A stretch of DNA of 64,000 nt from TH-plancto1 sp043777375 (GCA_043777375.1 JAYWHX010000142.1:41268-105267); one strand, 5' to 3'; numbered from the stretch's first letter, positions 47,501-58,744 are shown. Numbers and translations are program-made. The notes: generated from the letters alone by a model not told the origin.

Positions 47501-49158
47501 CCCGGCTCATTCGTTCCGATCAGTACGGGGTCGTGCAGGTAGTTCCCATCCACCGGGTAGTTGCGGAACTGCATTGAGTAGTTGGCTTCGAACCATTTCT
47601 GGATGTCGGGGACGCAGGCTTCGTCGTAGGTCGGGCCGACGTGGTGCAGGCGGCCTTCGACAATCTTCTTGATCTCGCCATCGTCGACGATCACCTCGCC
47701 TCGCACGAGGACATAGCGAGGGAGTTCGAACATCTTTTGCAGGTCGGACTGCGGCTGATAAATCGTCACGTCGCCGTCAGCTCCGAGGCCCAGATGGCCC
47801 TTATGCTTGAGGCCCAACATCCGGGCGGGGGCAGCGCGCGTGATGATCGTAATCTCGCTGAGGGTGTACTCGCGGGTGATGTCCTTGAGCGAACACGAGG
47901 CCAGTACCTTCTCCGGGACACGGGCGAGGACTTCCTCGCGACGGCTGCGGTCCATCAGCAGCGCGATGATCTCCGGGTAGGCCAAGAACGACCCACCGTT
48001 GGGATGGTCGGTGCTCATCGCGATCCGCCACGGGTCTTGAGCCAGCAAGTACCACTCCAGCCCAATCGCCCACTGCAGGGCATGCACGAACGACTTGTCC
48101 CGGTACTCGACCGGCACGATGCCGCAGCCGGCTTCCATCTCGGTATCGGCACTGAACCACTTGCGACCGAAGATCTTGTGCAGGTAGTAACCCAGCGGCC
48201 CGTCCCCGGTCATGGAGGTCGTCGGCCCGAACATCACCTGCCCCACGTCGAGGGTCAGGTTCTCGTGCGTATTGAAGTAGTCGACCAGCTCCGGCACCTT
48301 CGAGCAAAACGTCGCCTGCTCATCCGGATGGCCGCCATAGCTGTGGAATTGAATGTGGGTCAGGTGGCCGCGATGCCCTTCCAGAGCCCGCATGGTTTCG
48401 AGTGTGGTCGTCCAATTGCCCGGCATCCCGAGGTTGTTGCAATGGATGTGAACCGGGTGCGGCAGCAGTAACTCATTCGCACAGCGGGCGACCTCGAGGA
48501 TGATCTGCCTGGCGGTCACATTGAACCGTTCGACAGTGTCATCCAGCCCCGACACATTGTGTCCGCCCGACTTCCAGACCTCGACACCACCGGGATTCAC
48601 CAGCTTGCACGCAAACCCCTTCGACGCATTCAATAGCCAGGCGATGTACGCCTTGACCCGCTGCGGCTCGTTGGCCGCGATCTGCTTCATGATGTAATGG
48701 TTGTTCCCCATCAACACGTAGAAGCCCTTGTCGATGATCGGAGTGTCCTCGAATTCCTCATGCACATGCCGAGCTGCGATCGGCGGCACAGCAGCGTCGA
48801 ACGCGGTGGTGTAGCCGAGTCCCGCGTACAGGTATCCCGTGGCGAAGGTACTGGGAACGCTGCCGGTGGTGCCGGAGCGCTGGAGCAGCGTCCGGTGGAC
48901 CATGGGAGAGGTGCGTTTCTCCTCGGGCCGCATCTTGCGAGCTGCGTTGACCTTGGGCCCCGCGATGTGGCAGTGCATATCGACGCCGCCGGGCATGACG
49001 ACCATCCCTGTCGCGTCGAGGGTGGTGTCAGGGCGCGTCGCGGGATTGGTCGGTGCGGCGATGACCAGGCCGTCTTGAATCCACAGGTCGCGGACATCGC
49101 CATTGATGCCATTGGTGGGGTCGTAAACTTTGCCCCCAGTGATCTTCAGCAGTCCCAT
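47497..49158 (-). CDS. fhcA: formylmethanofuran dehydrogenase/formyltransferase subunit A
   Basis: A 553-aa amidohydrolase-fold protein of the FwdA/FhcA family, part of the methanofuran-linked formyl-hydrolase complex that turns formyl-H4MPT into formate in aerobic C1-metabolising bacteria. The metal motif DMHCHIAG occupies residues 60-67; later HIHCNN near 235, HIQFHSYGG near 265 and STDHPNGG near 390 provide further metal/active-site residues. Length is typical. The start is uncertain between ATG 49158 (MGLLKITGGKVYDP) and ATG 49170, neither with a clear site. The other Fhc subunits and H4MPT enzymes are not in the window, so the set is scattered. Confidence 0.92.
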   Translation of the reverse strand: MGLLKITGGKVYDPTNGINGDVRDLWIQDGLVIAAPTNPATRPDTTLDATGMVVMPGGVDMHCHIAGPKVNAARKMRPEEKRTSPMVHRTLLQRSGTTGSVPSTFATGYLYAGLGYTTAFDAAVPPIAARHVHEEFEDTPIIDKGFYVLMGNNHYIMKQIAANEPQRVKAYIAWLLNASKGFACKLVNPGGVEVWKSGGHNVSGLDDTVERFNVTARQIILEVARCANELLLPHPVHIHCNNLGMPGNWTTTLETMRALEGHRGHLTHIQFHSYGGHPDEQATFCSKVPELVDYFNTHENLTLDVGQVMFGPTTSMTGDGPLGYYLHKIFGRKWFSADTEMEAGCGIVPVEYRDKSFVHALQWAIGLEWYLLAQDPWRIAMSTDHPNGGSFLAYPEIIALLMDRSRREEVLARVPEKVLASCSLKDITREYTLSEITIITRAAPARMLGLKHKGHLGLGADGDVTIYQPQSDLQKMFELPRYVLVRGEVIVDDGEIKKIVEGRLHHVGPTYDEACVPDIQKWFEANYSMQFRNYPVDGNYLHDPVLIGTNEPG

Positions 49159-49369
49159 GTTCGATATCATTCGCTCGGACACATTCGCCGGGGTGAGAGC
49201 CGGCCGGGAGTTTCCTCCGGTATGTGGGCATCATAAGGGGATTCGAGGAATGGAAGCCACCGCAAGTGAAGCAGCAAGCTCCCGACGCGGTGCAGACATG
49301 TCCACCCTCTGGGTCAGCCCTCGTCGGCGAAGTTGTTTCGCACCTCGCCAGGGACCGTCAAACGGCAAG

Positions 49370-49421
49370 TGTCACCTTTCGCTCCGTGAAAGATCGCTCT
49401 TTCGCGGAGCGAAAGGCGACT
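49370..49421. repeat. 52-bp palindrome, intergenic (family A, copy 4)
   Basis: TGTCACC...GGCGACT, nearly symmetrical around the centre. The same frame that is translated in glpD and apbE is open here (VTFRSVKDRSFAERKAT). It lies in the gap 49159-49601 upstream of fhcA. Confidence 0.85.
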
Positions 49422-49458
49422 TTGGAACTGGTCTGAAACAACTTCCCGAATTCAATCT

Positions 49459-49528
49459 GAACAGAAGGCCGCAAAGGAAGCGAAGACACTTCGAATTGAA
49501 CCTTCGTTTCCTTCTTTTTCTTCTGTTC
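49459..49528. repeat. hairpin repeat, gaacagaag family, copy 3
   Basis: gaacagaaggccgcaaagga (then agcgaag, ending 49485) pairs with 49502-49528 (cttcgtttccttctttttct...ctgttc) with few mismatches, the longest copy of the three. Confidence 0.7.
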
Positions 49529-49601
49529 AATTCCTACCGAGAATACAGAGATGTTGTTTTGGACCATGTTCTATCACAGCGACATATTGTTCGACAACAA
49601 C

Positions 49602-50675
<1,074 letters not shown>

Positions 50676-50742
50676 GGGCGTGGAGTCGAGTCGAACACGA
50701 TGATTGGAGACCGGCAACTGATTGGCCGGGGTGAGTGGGAGG

Positions 50743-50961
50743 TCAGAGTGCCTCCCAAACGTCCTTGCTCACACCGGCTTGCCGAAGAATGCGACTCAAC
50801 AGGCTCGTGCTGACATCACCTTGATGAGGGTTGGGAACGCGGATCGTGATATCGCCTCGGATCATGAACTGATGTTTTCCACCAGAAAACGGCCCCTCAT
50901 AACCCACCTGACGCTGGCATTGTATGAGGCTTCGACGACTAATCGGTCCAAACGTTGGCAT
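50743..50961 (-). CDS. hicA: HicA-like toxin (mRNA interferase)
   Basis: A 72-aa double-stranded-RNA-binding-fold toxin. The catalytic histidine is H30 in SGGKHQFMIRG; the C-terminal part IRVPNPHQGDVSTSLLSRILRQAGVS is characteristic of the family. ATG 50961 overlaps the upstream antitoxin stop by one base (TGATG), giving coupled translation. Gene order antitoxin-toxin, the reverse of many hicAB loci but common in this subgroup. Confidence 0.9.
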   Translation of the reverse strand: MPTFGPISRRSLIQCQRQVGYEGPFSGGKHQFMIRGDITIRVPNPHQGDVSTSLLSRILRQAGVSKDVWEAL

Positions 50962-51206
50962 CAGGCAAGTGCTTCTTTCACGACCAATTCGATGCCAGCG
51001 ACCACTGGGAGCGCCAGTTGACGATGCACCCGGAACAGCACCCATTCTTCCAGAGACTCTTGCAGTTGTTCGCGGCATTCTTCCAGTGTTGCAGCGGTCG
51101 CATAGACACCATTGCAGAGCGGAACTTCCCCGTAGTATTGGTTGTCATCCGAAAGCAACTCGTAATGCGCATTTCGCATCGCGGCGTCGAGATAGGCTGT
51201 CAGCAT
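50961..51206 (-). CDS. hicB: HicB-like antitoxin
   Basis: An 81-aa partial RNase H-fold antitoxin: AHYELLSDDNQYYGEVPLCNGVYATAATLEECREQLQESLEEWV resembles the HicB core (GEVPxxxGVxAxGxTxEEA). It lacks a C-terminal DNA-binding helix-turn-helix, as in short HicB proteins. ATG 51206 is chosen because GGAG lies seven bases before it; the frame opens at 51260. Translationally coupled to hicA. Confidence 0.88.
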   Translation of the reverse strand: MLTAYLDAAMRNAHYELLSDDNQYYGEVPLCNGVYATAATLEECREQLQESLEEWVLFRVHRQLALPVVAGIELVVKEALA

Positions 51207-51256
51207 CAGATTTCTCCACGTGTGGAAGCGTCGACTAGCATGAAGAACTGACCGGC

Positions 51257-52078
<822 letters not shown>

Positions 52079-52268
52079 ATCGACCTCGTGGAGCGGAAAC
52101 TCTGAGTTGGGGACCGGTGTTCAGGGCCAGTAGATGAATCGCAACAGCGCCCACCCACTCGAAAGCCCTTTACATAGCATAACGTGGAAGGTGCTTCAGG
52201 AGATCACAGCGAGAACGGAATTTCTCGAACTCCCGGGCGGTGTGCCCTGCCCTTCACAGAGTTCAGCG

Positions 52269-52343
52269 TTGGAGTTCAGCCTTCAGGCTGCCTCTGGCCG
52301 GAATGCGAGCGAAACCAGAGGCAGCCTGAAGGCTGGACTCCAG
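52269..52343. repeat. long hairpin repeat after GH10-like gene
   Basis: 52269-52297 (ttggagttcagccttcaggc...) pairs with 52315-52343 (ccagaggcagcctgaaggct...) almost perfectly over about 28 bases. It lies five bases beyond the stop of the minus-strand gene at 52349, in a position suited to transcript termination. Confidence 0.8.
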
Positions 52344-52348
52344 CAACA

Positions 52349-53827
52349 TTAAGTCGTGGAATTCCGTTGGCGATTGAAGACCTGCAGCGCGGGTTTTGGG
52401 GTCCCATCGGGACGCAAGACACCCGAATGCGGGTAGCGGTGAGCCAGCGAGTCTCCAAATGAATTCAGGAAGACTCCGGTCACAGCTGGCTTGGCGGCGA
52501 TCATCGGCACGAACTCTTCCAGCCAAGCGGCCTGGGCTTCTTCGTTCCAGGTCATCCGCCATGTCCCATTCTTGACATCACAGCCACCGTAAGCCGCTGG
52601 ATCGGGGCCAATCGCTGAAGGACAAGCGAGCACGACATGCAGTTGAATCCCGAGCAGGCTCCAGAGATCGATCAGTCGTGAGACAGCCAGTCGCGTGCGG
52701 GTCAGCGATCCGGGCGGACCGTATCCCATGGCGATTTCGAGAGTGACCCCCGACAAACCGAGATGCGATCGGAGTAGTGCGTCGACGAGTTGGAATGGCG
52801 AGAGACGGTGATTCCCCTGGGCCATGTATTCGCCCCACGGCTGGCCGACTCGGACGAAGAATTGCGAGTCGCTGTCGGTTCGCAATGCGGTTTCCATGGC
52901 TCTGGCAATGACGGCCAGTCGATGCTCCTCTGACAGTTGCAGAGCCCCGCCGAGGTTGCCGTAGGCCGCTACTTCCCAGATGCGGATGCGTCCGGTGTAA
53001 CGATTGATCGCCGTTTCGACGAAATCGCACACGAAACTGGGCAGGTTAAGGATGTCGCCCGCCCAGGGAGCCAGCCACTTCGGGAGTCCACCGGCAGTAA
53101 AGTCGAGCAGCGGACCGCCGATAATCGCCATGCGGGGGTCGATGCAGCGATCGATCAAATGATCGAGTAGATCCCACTGATAGACGCCCTCTTCCGGCTC
53201 GATCCACCTCCACTCGATGGGGACACGCGCAGAACTGAATGTTCCCACAAAATCATTGCGCGCGTTGAGTGCCGTCGCGTCCAGCGTGCAACCCAACAGT
53301 GAGGGAGCTGCCGAGAGGTTGGCACGATTGCCAGATGTCCGCTGGAGGACGTAGCTCTCCATCAATAGGTCGGATGCACTCAGTGTGTTTTTCAGGCCGG
53401 AGAGAACGATCGGATTGCAGGTGACGGAATCATTTTGTGTTCCACAAGCTGCGGCCAGGAACTGGAACGCCTGCTTTTGCGTCGTGCGAAAGCGATCCGG
53501 AATTGTCATCCGGGCCTGTTCCCAAGCGGAAGTCTGGTCGCGGACCTCACCGAGCGAGCCACGCAGCAGTTCCACTCCCAGGTGGTAGGGCCTCTCTCGC
53601 TCGGGGAGCGAGGTCGTCGACAGGACCGTTTGCCCACAGTCTGGAATCTGGACTGCAATGTGAGAGGTCGCGCTCTCGGAACTCTGCCGGAAGAGACTGA
53701 GCACGCCGTCGCGGACCTCAGATCGGGTGATGTGAACTCGGCCATCTGCACCCGTGATGTACGCAGTGGGAGACGAACCCGATGGAATCAGGCTGGGGGG
53801 CTCGATGCGAAAACGAAGGACGCCCAT
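52349..53827 (-). CDS. GH10-like (beta-xylanase fold) protein
   Basis: A 492-aa protein. The C-terminal two thirds look like a glycoside hydrolase TIM barrel close to family 10: RVPIEWRWIEPEEGVYQWDLLDHLID near residues 205-230, IRIWEVAAYGN near 285 in the place of the acid/base strand and TLEIAMGYGPPGS near 360 in that of the nucleophile strand, although the Trp-Asn-Glu triad of true xylanases is not clearly kept (WEVAAYGN). The first 150 residues are a beta-rich domain. The start at ATG 53827 has AGGG five bases upstream. No obvious signal peptide, so cellular location is uncertain. Hydrolytic activity unproven. Confidence 0.72.
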   Translation of the reverse strand: MGVLRFRIEPPSLIPSGSSPTAYITGADGRVHITRSEVRDGVLSLFRQSSESATSHIAVQIPDCGQTVLSTTSLPERERPYHLGVELLRGSLGEVRDQTSAWEQARMTIPDRFRTTQKQAFQFLAAACGTQNDSVTCNPIVLSGLKNTLSASDLLMESYVLQRTSGNRANLSAAPSLLGCTLDATALNARNDFVGTFSSARVPIEWRWIEPEEGVYQWDLLDHLIDRCIDPRMAIIGGPLLDFTAGGLPKWLAPWAGDILNLPSFVCDFVETAINRYTGRIRIWEVAAYGNLGGALQLSEEHRLAVIARAMETALRTDSDSQFFVRVGQPWGEYMAQGNHRLSPFQLVDALLRSHLGLSGVTLEIAMGYGPPGSLTRTRLAVSRLIDLWSLLGIQLHVVLACPSAIGPDPAAYGGCDVKNGTWRMTWNEEAQAAWLEEFVPMIAAKPAVTGVFLNSFGDSLAHRYPHSGVLRPDGTPKPALQVFNRQRNSTT

Positions 53828-53992
53828 GCGATCCCTGACAGGAGAATCAAACCGACGAGCAACGCAAAAACAAATGACAACAGGAAGATCACTTGGAACA
53901 TGAATCAGTCGGAGTGTATTCATGTCCACAACTTACGGCAACGCTTCGTGCGGGACGACTGCATCGCGGTTCGGAGTTGCGGTTGTGTGGGC

Positions 53993-54466
53993 TTACTCCA
54001 GCGGATTCGATTTCATGAATTCGGCCATTCGCTGGCTCATTTCCTCGGGCGTGACATCCTCAATATGCGTCGCGATATTCCAGGTGTGCCCGAAGGGATC
54101 GGCCAGCATTCCGGAACGATCCCCATAAAACTGGTCGACCATCGGCCGCAACAGCGTGGCTCCCGCCATCAGCGCCCGGTCAAACAGTTCATCAGCATCG
54201 GTCACGTAGATCATCAGGCTGACAGGAGTTCCCCCAAGTGCCTCCGGGCTGCGAAACCCCAAGTCGGGGAACTCCTCCGAAAGCATGACATGCGAGTTAC
54301 CAATCAGGATCTCGGCGTGACCAATCACCCCTGGTTGCATCTCCAGCCGCATGACCTCGGTGGCTCCAAAGGCGGTTTTGTAAAACTCAATGGCTTTCGC
54401 GGCCCCTCGGACCACCAGATAAGGGGTGACTGAGTGAAAGCCTGTGGGAATTGGAGAAACGCTCAT
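53993..54466 (-). CDS. VOC superfamily (glyoxalase-like, PhnB type) protein
   Basis: A 157-aa two-module vicinal-oxygen-chelate protein: TPYLVVRGAAKAIEFYKTAFGA near residues 14-35, HAEILIGNSHVMLSEE near 51-66 and YGDRSGMLADPFGHTWNIATH near 117-137. This is the PhnB/YdcE-like glyoxalase-fold family used for small-molecule binding or dioxygenase/isomerase roles; no specific substrate. The start at ATG 54466 has GAGG seven bases upstream. Stands alone, with divergent pseudouridine synthase upstream. Confidence 0.9.
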   Translation of the reverse strand: MSVSPIPTGFHSVTPYLVVRGAAKAIEFYKTAFGATEVMRLEMQPGVIGHAEILIGNSHVMLSEEFPDLGFRSPEALGGTPVSLMIYVTDADELFDRALMAGATLLRPMVDQFYGDRSGMLADPFGHTWNIATHIEDVTPEEMSQRMAEFMKSNPLE

Positions 54467-54660
54467 GGCAGGGCCTCGCGAGGAACATTGGAATGGGTGC
54501 GAGAGGGTATCAGAGACGAATCCCCGTCCATAGAGACAGCCTTGATGGAGGTTTGCAGTACGCACGATGCATCCGCCTCGGACGGACCGCATTGATTCCC
54601 GTGCGATTGCCATCTATCTTGCAATTCGTTGATCACCCATTCGTTGCTCCAGTGACCCCT

Positions 54661-55440
54661 ATGACGTTTCGCGACCTTGAAATCATTTGTGAAGACGGCC
54701 CCGTAATCGCTGTCAACAAGCCTCCGGGGCTGATCTCGCAGGGAGCACCGGCTGGGGTTCCGAGCCTGATCGGGCTGGTGAAGGACTATTTGAAGGACAA
54801 GTACAACAAGCCTGGTGAGGTCTACCTCGGAGTTCCCCACCGCATCGACCGCCCTGTGTCAGGAGTTGTCGTGTTTTCAAGAAACTCGAAGTGCGCCGCG
54901 AGGCTGGCCGAGCAGTTCGCGAAACGCGAGGTCCGCAAAACCTACCTGGCTGTGCTCGAATGCCCGCCGACAGAAGTGTCCGGGACGCTGAACGACTGGC
55001 TCTATCGGATTCCCAATGAACCCCGCGTGATCGTCTGCGGAGCGGACCATCCCGATGCCAAGCAGGCTGTCCTGCACTACAAAATACTGAAAAAAGCCAA
55101 GGGCAAGGCACTCGTCGAGATAGACCTGGGCACGGGACGTATGCACCAGATCCGCATCCAGTTTGGCAGCCGCGGCTGGCCCATCATTGGAGATGACCAG
55201 TACGGTGCCACCGCCAGCTTCCCCGGTTCGCACCGCGACGTCACTCGCGAAAGTCCCATCGCCCTGCACGCCGCTCGGCTGATCATTCAACACCCGGTGC
55301 GGTACGAACCCCTGCCGATTCTGGCCCCCATTCCTCGCACGTGGAACGAGTTCGGTTTCGGGGTGGTCAAGCTCGATGATGGGCTGAATGATGCGCCGCG
55401 GCGCCCCGATTGCATCAGTGACGTGGGCGATGAGGGTTGA
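54661..55440 (+). CDS. RluA-family RNA pseudouridine synthase
   Basis: A 259-aa enzyme that isomerises uridine to pseudouridine in rRNA or tRNA. Catalytic aspartate D63 in GVPHRIDRPVSGVVVF, IAVNKPPGLISQG near 16-28, FAKREVRKTYLAVLE near 86-100, and GRMHQIRIQFGSRGWPIIGD near 160. No S4 domain, so the RluA/RluC-like short type. The frame is open from 54451, but ATG 54661 gives a normal N-terminus. The target position cannot be told from sequence alone. Confidence 0.92.
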   Translation: MTFRDLEIICEDGPVIAVNKPPGLISQGAPAGVPSLIGLVKDYLKDKYNKPGEVYLGVPHRIDRPVSGVVVFSRNSKCAARLAEQFAKREVRKTYLAVLECPPTEVSGTLNDWLYRIPNEPRVIVCGADHPDAKQAVLHYKILKKAKGKALVEIDLGTGRMHQIRIQFGSRGWPIIGDDQYGATASFPGSHRDVTRESPIALHAARLIIQHPVRYEPLPILAPIPRTWNEFGFGVVKLDDGLNDAPRRPDCISDVGDEG

Positions 55441-55474
55441 GATTAGGTTCAATTTTGAGTGTCAACATTTATCC

Positions 55475-57184
55475 TCACTGGGGGGAGCTGTCGAATCGCC
55501 CCTCTGCGACATACAGATCGCAATTCTCGTACTGATTGACAGATTGCAGAGTCTCCAGCGGCACCGGGTGGATCTCCTTGGAGTGAGCCTGAAGCTCGAA
55601 GCCCAATTGCTGTCGCCAGAGACCTTGGTAGGCATTATCACTCCAGCCGTGTGGGGAATTGGGCGCCGGAGGCAGGTCGATCACTGGATCTCCTGGTCGG
55701 GGGAGTTGTACATGCCCCAACACGAAGACTCGACCGCCACGCTGGAGCGTCTCGCGAACCCGTGAGAGTTCTGCCGCGATGGAATTCTTGCTCATCATGG
55801 CTGCTTTCACAGCGCGGTAGCCGTCCGCATGAATCACGGTGCCCGGCACCTCGGTCGTGTTCACCATCGGCAAGCTGATCCACGGTGCGGAGCCGTGATA
55901 GTAGCGCTGGAGCGGGATACCGAAATACCACGGCTGGGCAATGACCAGATCCTGCTCTGTCGCAATTGCCGCAATGGCCTTGGCCGCCAGATCGACATTG
56001 GTCAGGCGAACATTCGCAGCTCTCCATGTCGCCGGGAAGAGAATAGCCCCCAGTAACATCGCAGTCCCAAGACGAAATATCGGTGACTCAGGACGAGGCG
56101 TCCAAGTCGCAATCATGTTATCAAGACAAAAAGCCCACAGTGCCAGGATGGGGAGATAGTACCAGTCGGTTGTTGGGACATTCAGGAACTTCAAATAGAG
56201 CAAAACGAGAAGCGTACCGCAGACGAGCAGTAACAACTCAAATGCTCCCGTGGGACCGCTGGAACCTGTGGCAGTTGGGTTCGGCGATTCTGTGGATCGA
56301 TTGAATCTGCGTTTGACGCCAAAGGCGGCTGCGAAACAGAGTAGGCCCCATGCGAGCATCGGTAACGGCCCGCCACTTTCGAATGCGTCCCTCATCCGCA
56401 GCAAGTACCATGACATCGGGAATTCTTGTCGCACGACCACGACCCAGTCGCTTGTCCAACTCGGCAGCAGCACCAGAATGTAATAACTAACTGTCGCAGC
56501 GCAGAATACCCCGTTGGCCATCAAGAACAGAAACGCTCGCCAGCGTTTCTCACTCACACAGATGATGCCCGCGGACAGGCTGCCAGCGAGCAGAAGAAAT
56601 GAATTGGCGTACGCCGTCTGGACCGCAACGACTGACGCGATCACAAGTACCACTCCCGCCCGGATGGACGGACGCAATAGCCATCGCTGCATCGATCCCA
56701 GCATCCAGAACTGCGCAGCTGCCCCTAGGGCGTAGCCTCGCACTTCAGTCCCAAACGTGATCACGACGGGGCTCATTCCGAACAGGATCAATGTCGTCCA
56801 CGGGACCGCGCGTGACCGGCCTTGGGCCGCCCAGAGACCAGCGCCCAGCATCAGGAGACTACAGAACAATCCGGCCAACCGCATGCTGCCATCGTCTGAA
56901 TTCCCACAGACGAATACCCACCCTCGAAGAAACGCAATCCATAAGATCGGGAACGAGTCCTGCCACATGGGGAACAGGGGATTCCGTGCCACATCGACGC
57001 TATGGACTTCATCTCGCCACAACCCGCCAACATGCGAGACAAAATGAATTCGCAATACGATCAACCCGACGATCACGATGGCACAGGCCAACCATTCGTA
57101 GCGGATCATCGTCCAGCGAGAACCCTGACCAGGTGAATGGATGCCCGCACTCACGGGGGCAGGTGACATCGGGGGGCTGCTCAT
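55475..57184 (-). CDS. GT-C type integral membrane glycosyltransferase
   Basis: A 569-aa protein with about ten membrane helices and a WRDEVHS motif (near residue 55) in the first extracytoplasmic loop, matching the catalytic acid region of ArnT/PMT-type GT-C enzymes that use polyprenyl-phosphate sugars. The soluble C-terminal 130 residues probably bind the acceptor. AAAGG lies five bases before the ATG. Acts at the outer face of the cytoplasmic membrane; sugar and acceptor unknown. Confidence 0.82.
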   Translation of the reverse strand: MSSPPMSPAPVSAGIHSPGQGSRWTMIRYEWLACAIVIVGLIVLRIHFVSHVGGLWRDEVHSVDVARNPLFPMWQDSFPILWIAFLRGWVFVCGNSDDGSMRLAGLFCSLLMLGAGLWAAQGRSRAVPWTTLILFGMSPVVITFGTEVRGYALGAAAQFWMLGSMQRWLLRPSIRAGVVLVIASVVAVQTAYANSFLLLAGSLSAGIICVSEKRWRAFLFLMANGVFCAATVSYYILVLLPSWTSDWVVVVRQEFPMSWYLLRMRDAFESGGPLPMLAWGLLCFAAAFGVKRRFNRSTESPNPTATGSSGPTGAFELLLLVCGTLLVLLYLKFLNVPTTDWYYLPILALWAFCLDNMIATWTPRPESPIFRLGTAMLLGAILFPATWRAANVRLTNVDLAAKAIAAIATEQDLVIAQPWYFGIPLQRYYHGSAPWISLPMVNTTEVPGTVIHADGYRAVKAAMMSKNSIAAELSRVRETLQRGGRVFVLGHVQLPRPGDPVIDLPPAPNSPHGWSDNAYQGLWRQQLGFELQAHSKEIHPVPLETLQSVNQYENCDLYVAEGRFDSSPQ

Positions 57185-57384
57185 CTTTGCCTTTCAGGCT
57201 CGGTCCGAGCCTCGCGGATGGCTCAGTCCCTGCATGGTGAATTCAGTCTGCGTATTGCAGTTCGGCGACCGTCGTTGAGCGACCAATCACTTCGACTGGC
57301 TCCCCGTCGAATGACTGACTAGGGCAACGGGTGAGGGATGCAGTCTCGGGTCACCCCCGATTCGACGCCACCAATCCAAGTGAC

Positions 57385-57972
57385 TTATCGACTCAGTAAG
57401 TAACTCAGCTGTCCCACGATCGCCTGCTCCAGCGGGTAGTCCCGGCCAGCCCACATCCATCCCGAGGGGGCGGATTGTCCGACGACCAGATTCAGGTCGC
57501 GATCCAGTGGCTTGTTGTCGAGGAATGTCGCTCCCCCGGCGGAGTTGGCAGCGACACCGGGCAAGTCTTCGAATTCCTTGTAGGCCTCGACGCTGACCGT
57601 GTAGCCGGTCTGTTGTTGACTGGGGACTAACGTCACCACGACGCGGCGGCGGACCGATTGCAATGTGCTTTCCAGACGACTTGTGAAGCCGACGGAGTCT
57701 TTGTGCCATGGCTCAAAGAGGCTGGCTCCGACTTTGTAGTCGGTTTCAATCTTCCGCGTCTGCCGATTCTCCGAGAGGATGGGGAATTGGAAATCTTCCA
57801 GAGTTTCCACCATTCTATCCCACACCAAATCCTCGTTCGTGGTCTGCACAACCAAGGGATTAGGAGCCCGGACCGGCACCACTCCTGCGGAGCGAATCGA
57901 CGAAAATCCCCCGGCACAGCCCGCACAGAGCGAGGCGCAGAGTATCCCAGCGATGAGGTGGAGGCGATTCAT
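57385..57972 (-). CDS. lipoprotein of unknown function
   Basis: A 195-aa protein with a lipoprotein signal MNRLHLIAGILCASLCAGC (lipobox LCAGC) when started at ATG 57972. A start at 58026 would add an 18-residue basic extension but has GAGGGG just upstream, so the true start is unsettled. The mature part has an alpha/beta pattern with VVQTTNEDLVWDRMVETLEDFQFPI and RRVVVTLVPSQQQTGYTVSVEAYKE, resembling envelope-associated proteins of planctomycetes. No function assigned. Confidence 0.75.
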   Translation of the reverse strand: MNRLHLIAGILCASLCAGCAGGFSSIRSAGVVPVRAPNPLVVQTTNEDLVWDRMVETLEDFQFPILSENRQTRKIETDYKVGASLFEPWHKDSVGFTSRLESTLQSVRRRVVVTLVPSQQQTGYTVSVEAYKEFEDLPGVAANSAGGATFLDNKPLDRDLNLVVGQSAPSGWMWAGRDYPLEQAIVGQLSYLLSR

Positions 57973-58164
57973 CGGTCGTGAGGAGGGCCGTGAGATGTCG
58001 AGACAGAGGGGTTGGGAGTTTCTCATGACACCCCTCTTTCCGGCAAGATCACTTTTCGCAGCTATTCTGAGTACAGGAGTTCTCGTCAGTTCGCGACTGA
58101 GACACCGGAGTTGGACGGTCCCATGGGCCCGTCCCACGGAATGCGAGTCGCGGAGCGACATCGC

Positions 58165-58599
58165 CTACGAGCCGGACTTCTCCAAATACTTCCGAAAGCA
58201 CTTCAGCGTCTCTGAACTCACGTGATGCTCAATCCCCTCCGCATCATCGGCCGCAGTGGCCGCCGAGACGCCGATGGCCAAGAGGAACTGGTAGACGATT
58301 TGGTGCCGCTTCTGAGACTCGGCAGCCATGCGGGCTCCGGCCTCGGTCAGCGTCATCGGCCCATACGGCTGGGTGATCACCAACCCCTCTTTTGCCAGAC
58401 GTGCCACCGTCTTGGTGACCGTGACATGACTAATCCCGAAGCGCGTCGCCAAATCAACGACGCGGCAACGCCCCTGCTCTTCGATGAGCGTGGCGATCGC
58501 TTCGACGTAATCCTCAGCCGTTTCCGAGGCATGGTCCTTGCGGATACGGGAGTGGCTGAGCGCTGGCGGCTTGGACTTCATGAAACATGGGGCGTGCAT
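58165..58599 (-). CDS. mntR: MntR/DtxR family metal-dependent regulator
   Basis: A 144-aa metalloregulator. Winged helix-turn-helix at about residues 25-85 (RVVDLATRFGISHVTVTKTVARLAKEGLV), then the dimerisation domain with EGIEHHVSSETL near 120-131. Putative metal ligands of the MntR type appear present: AEDYVEAI near the N-terminus, a histidine in KRHQIVYQFL, and EGIEHH. In this family Mn2+ binding drives repression of Mn import. ATG 58599 or 58581 could be the start; neither has a good site. No transporter gene is adjacent. Confidence 0.9.
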   Translation of the reverse strand: MHAPCFMKSKPPALSHSRIRKDHASETAEDYVEAIATLIEEQGRCRVVDLATRFGISHVTVTKTVARLAKEGLVITQPYGPMTLTEAGARMAAESQKRHQIVYQFLLAIGVSAATAADDAEGIEHHVSSETLKCFRKYLEKSGS

Positions 58600-58744
58600 T
58601 GTCTCACGACTATCACTTCGCACCGGCGAATTGGCGTGTGACATACGGTGTTCATCGAACTCGGAATCGTACTGCACCAAGACCGGATTTCACAGGAAAC
58701 CCAAGGTCTTTTGGAATTGGACATCGCCACTTTCCAGAAACGGT

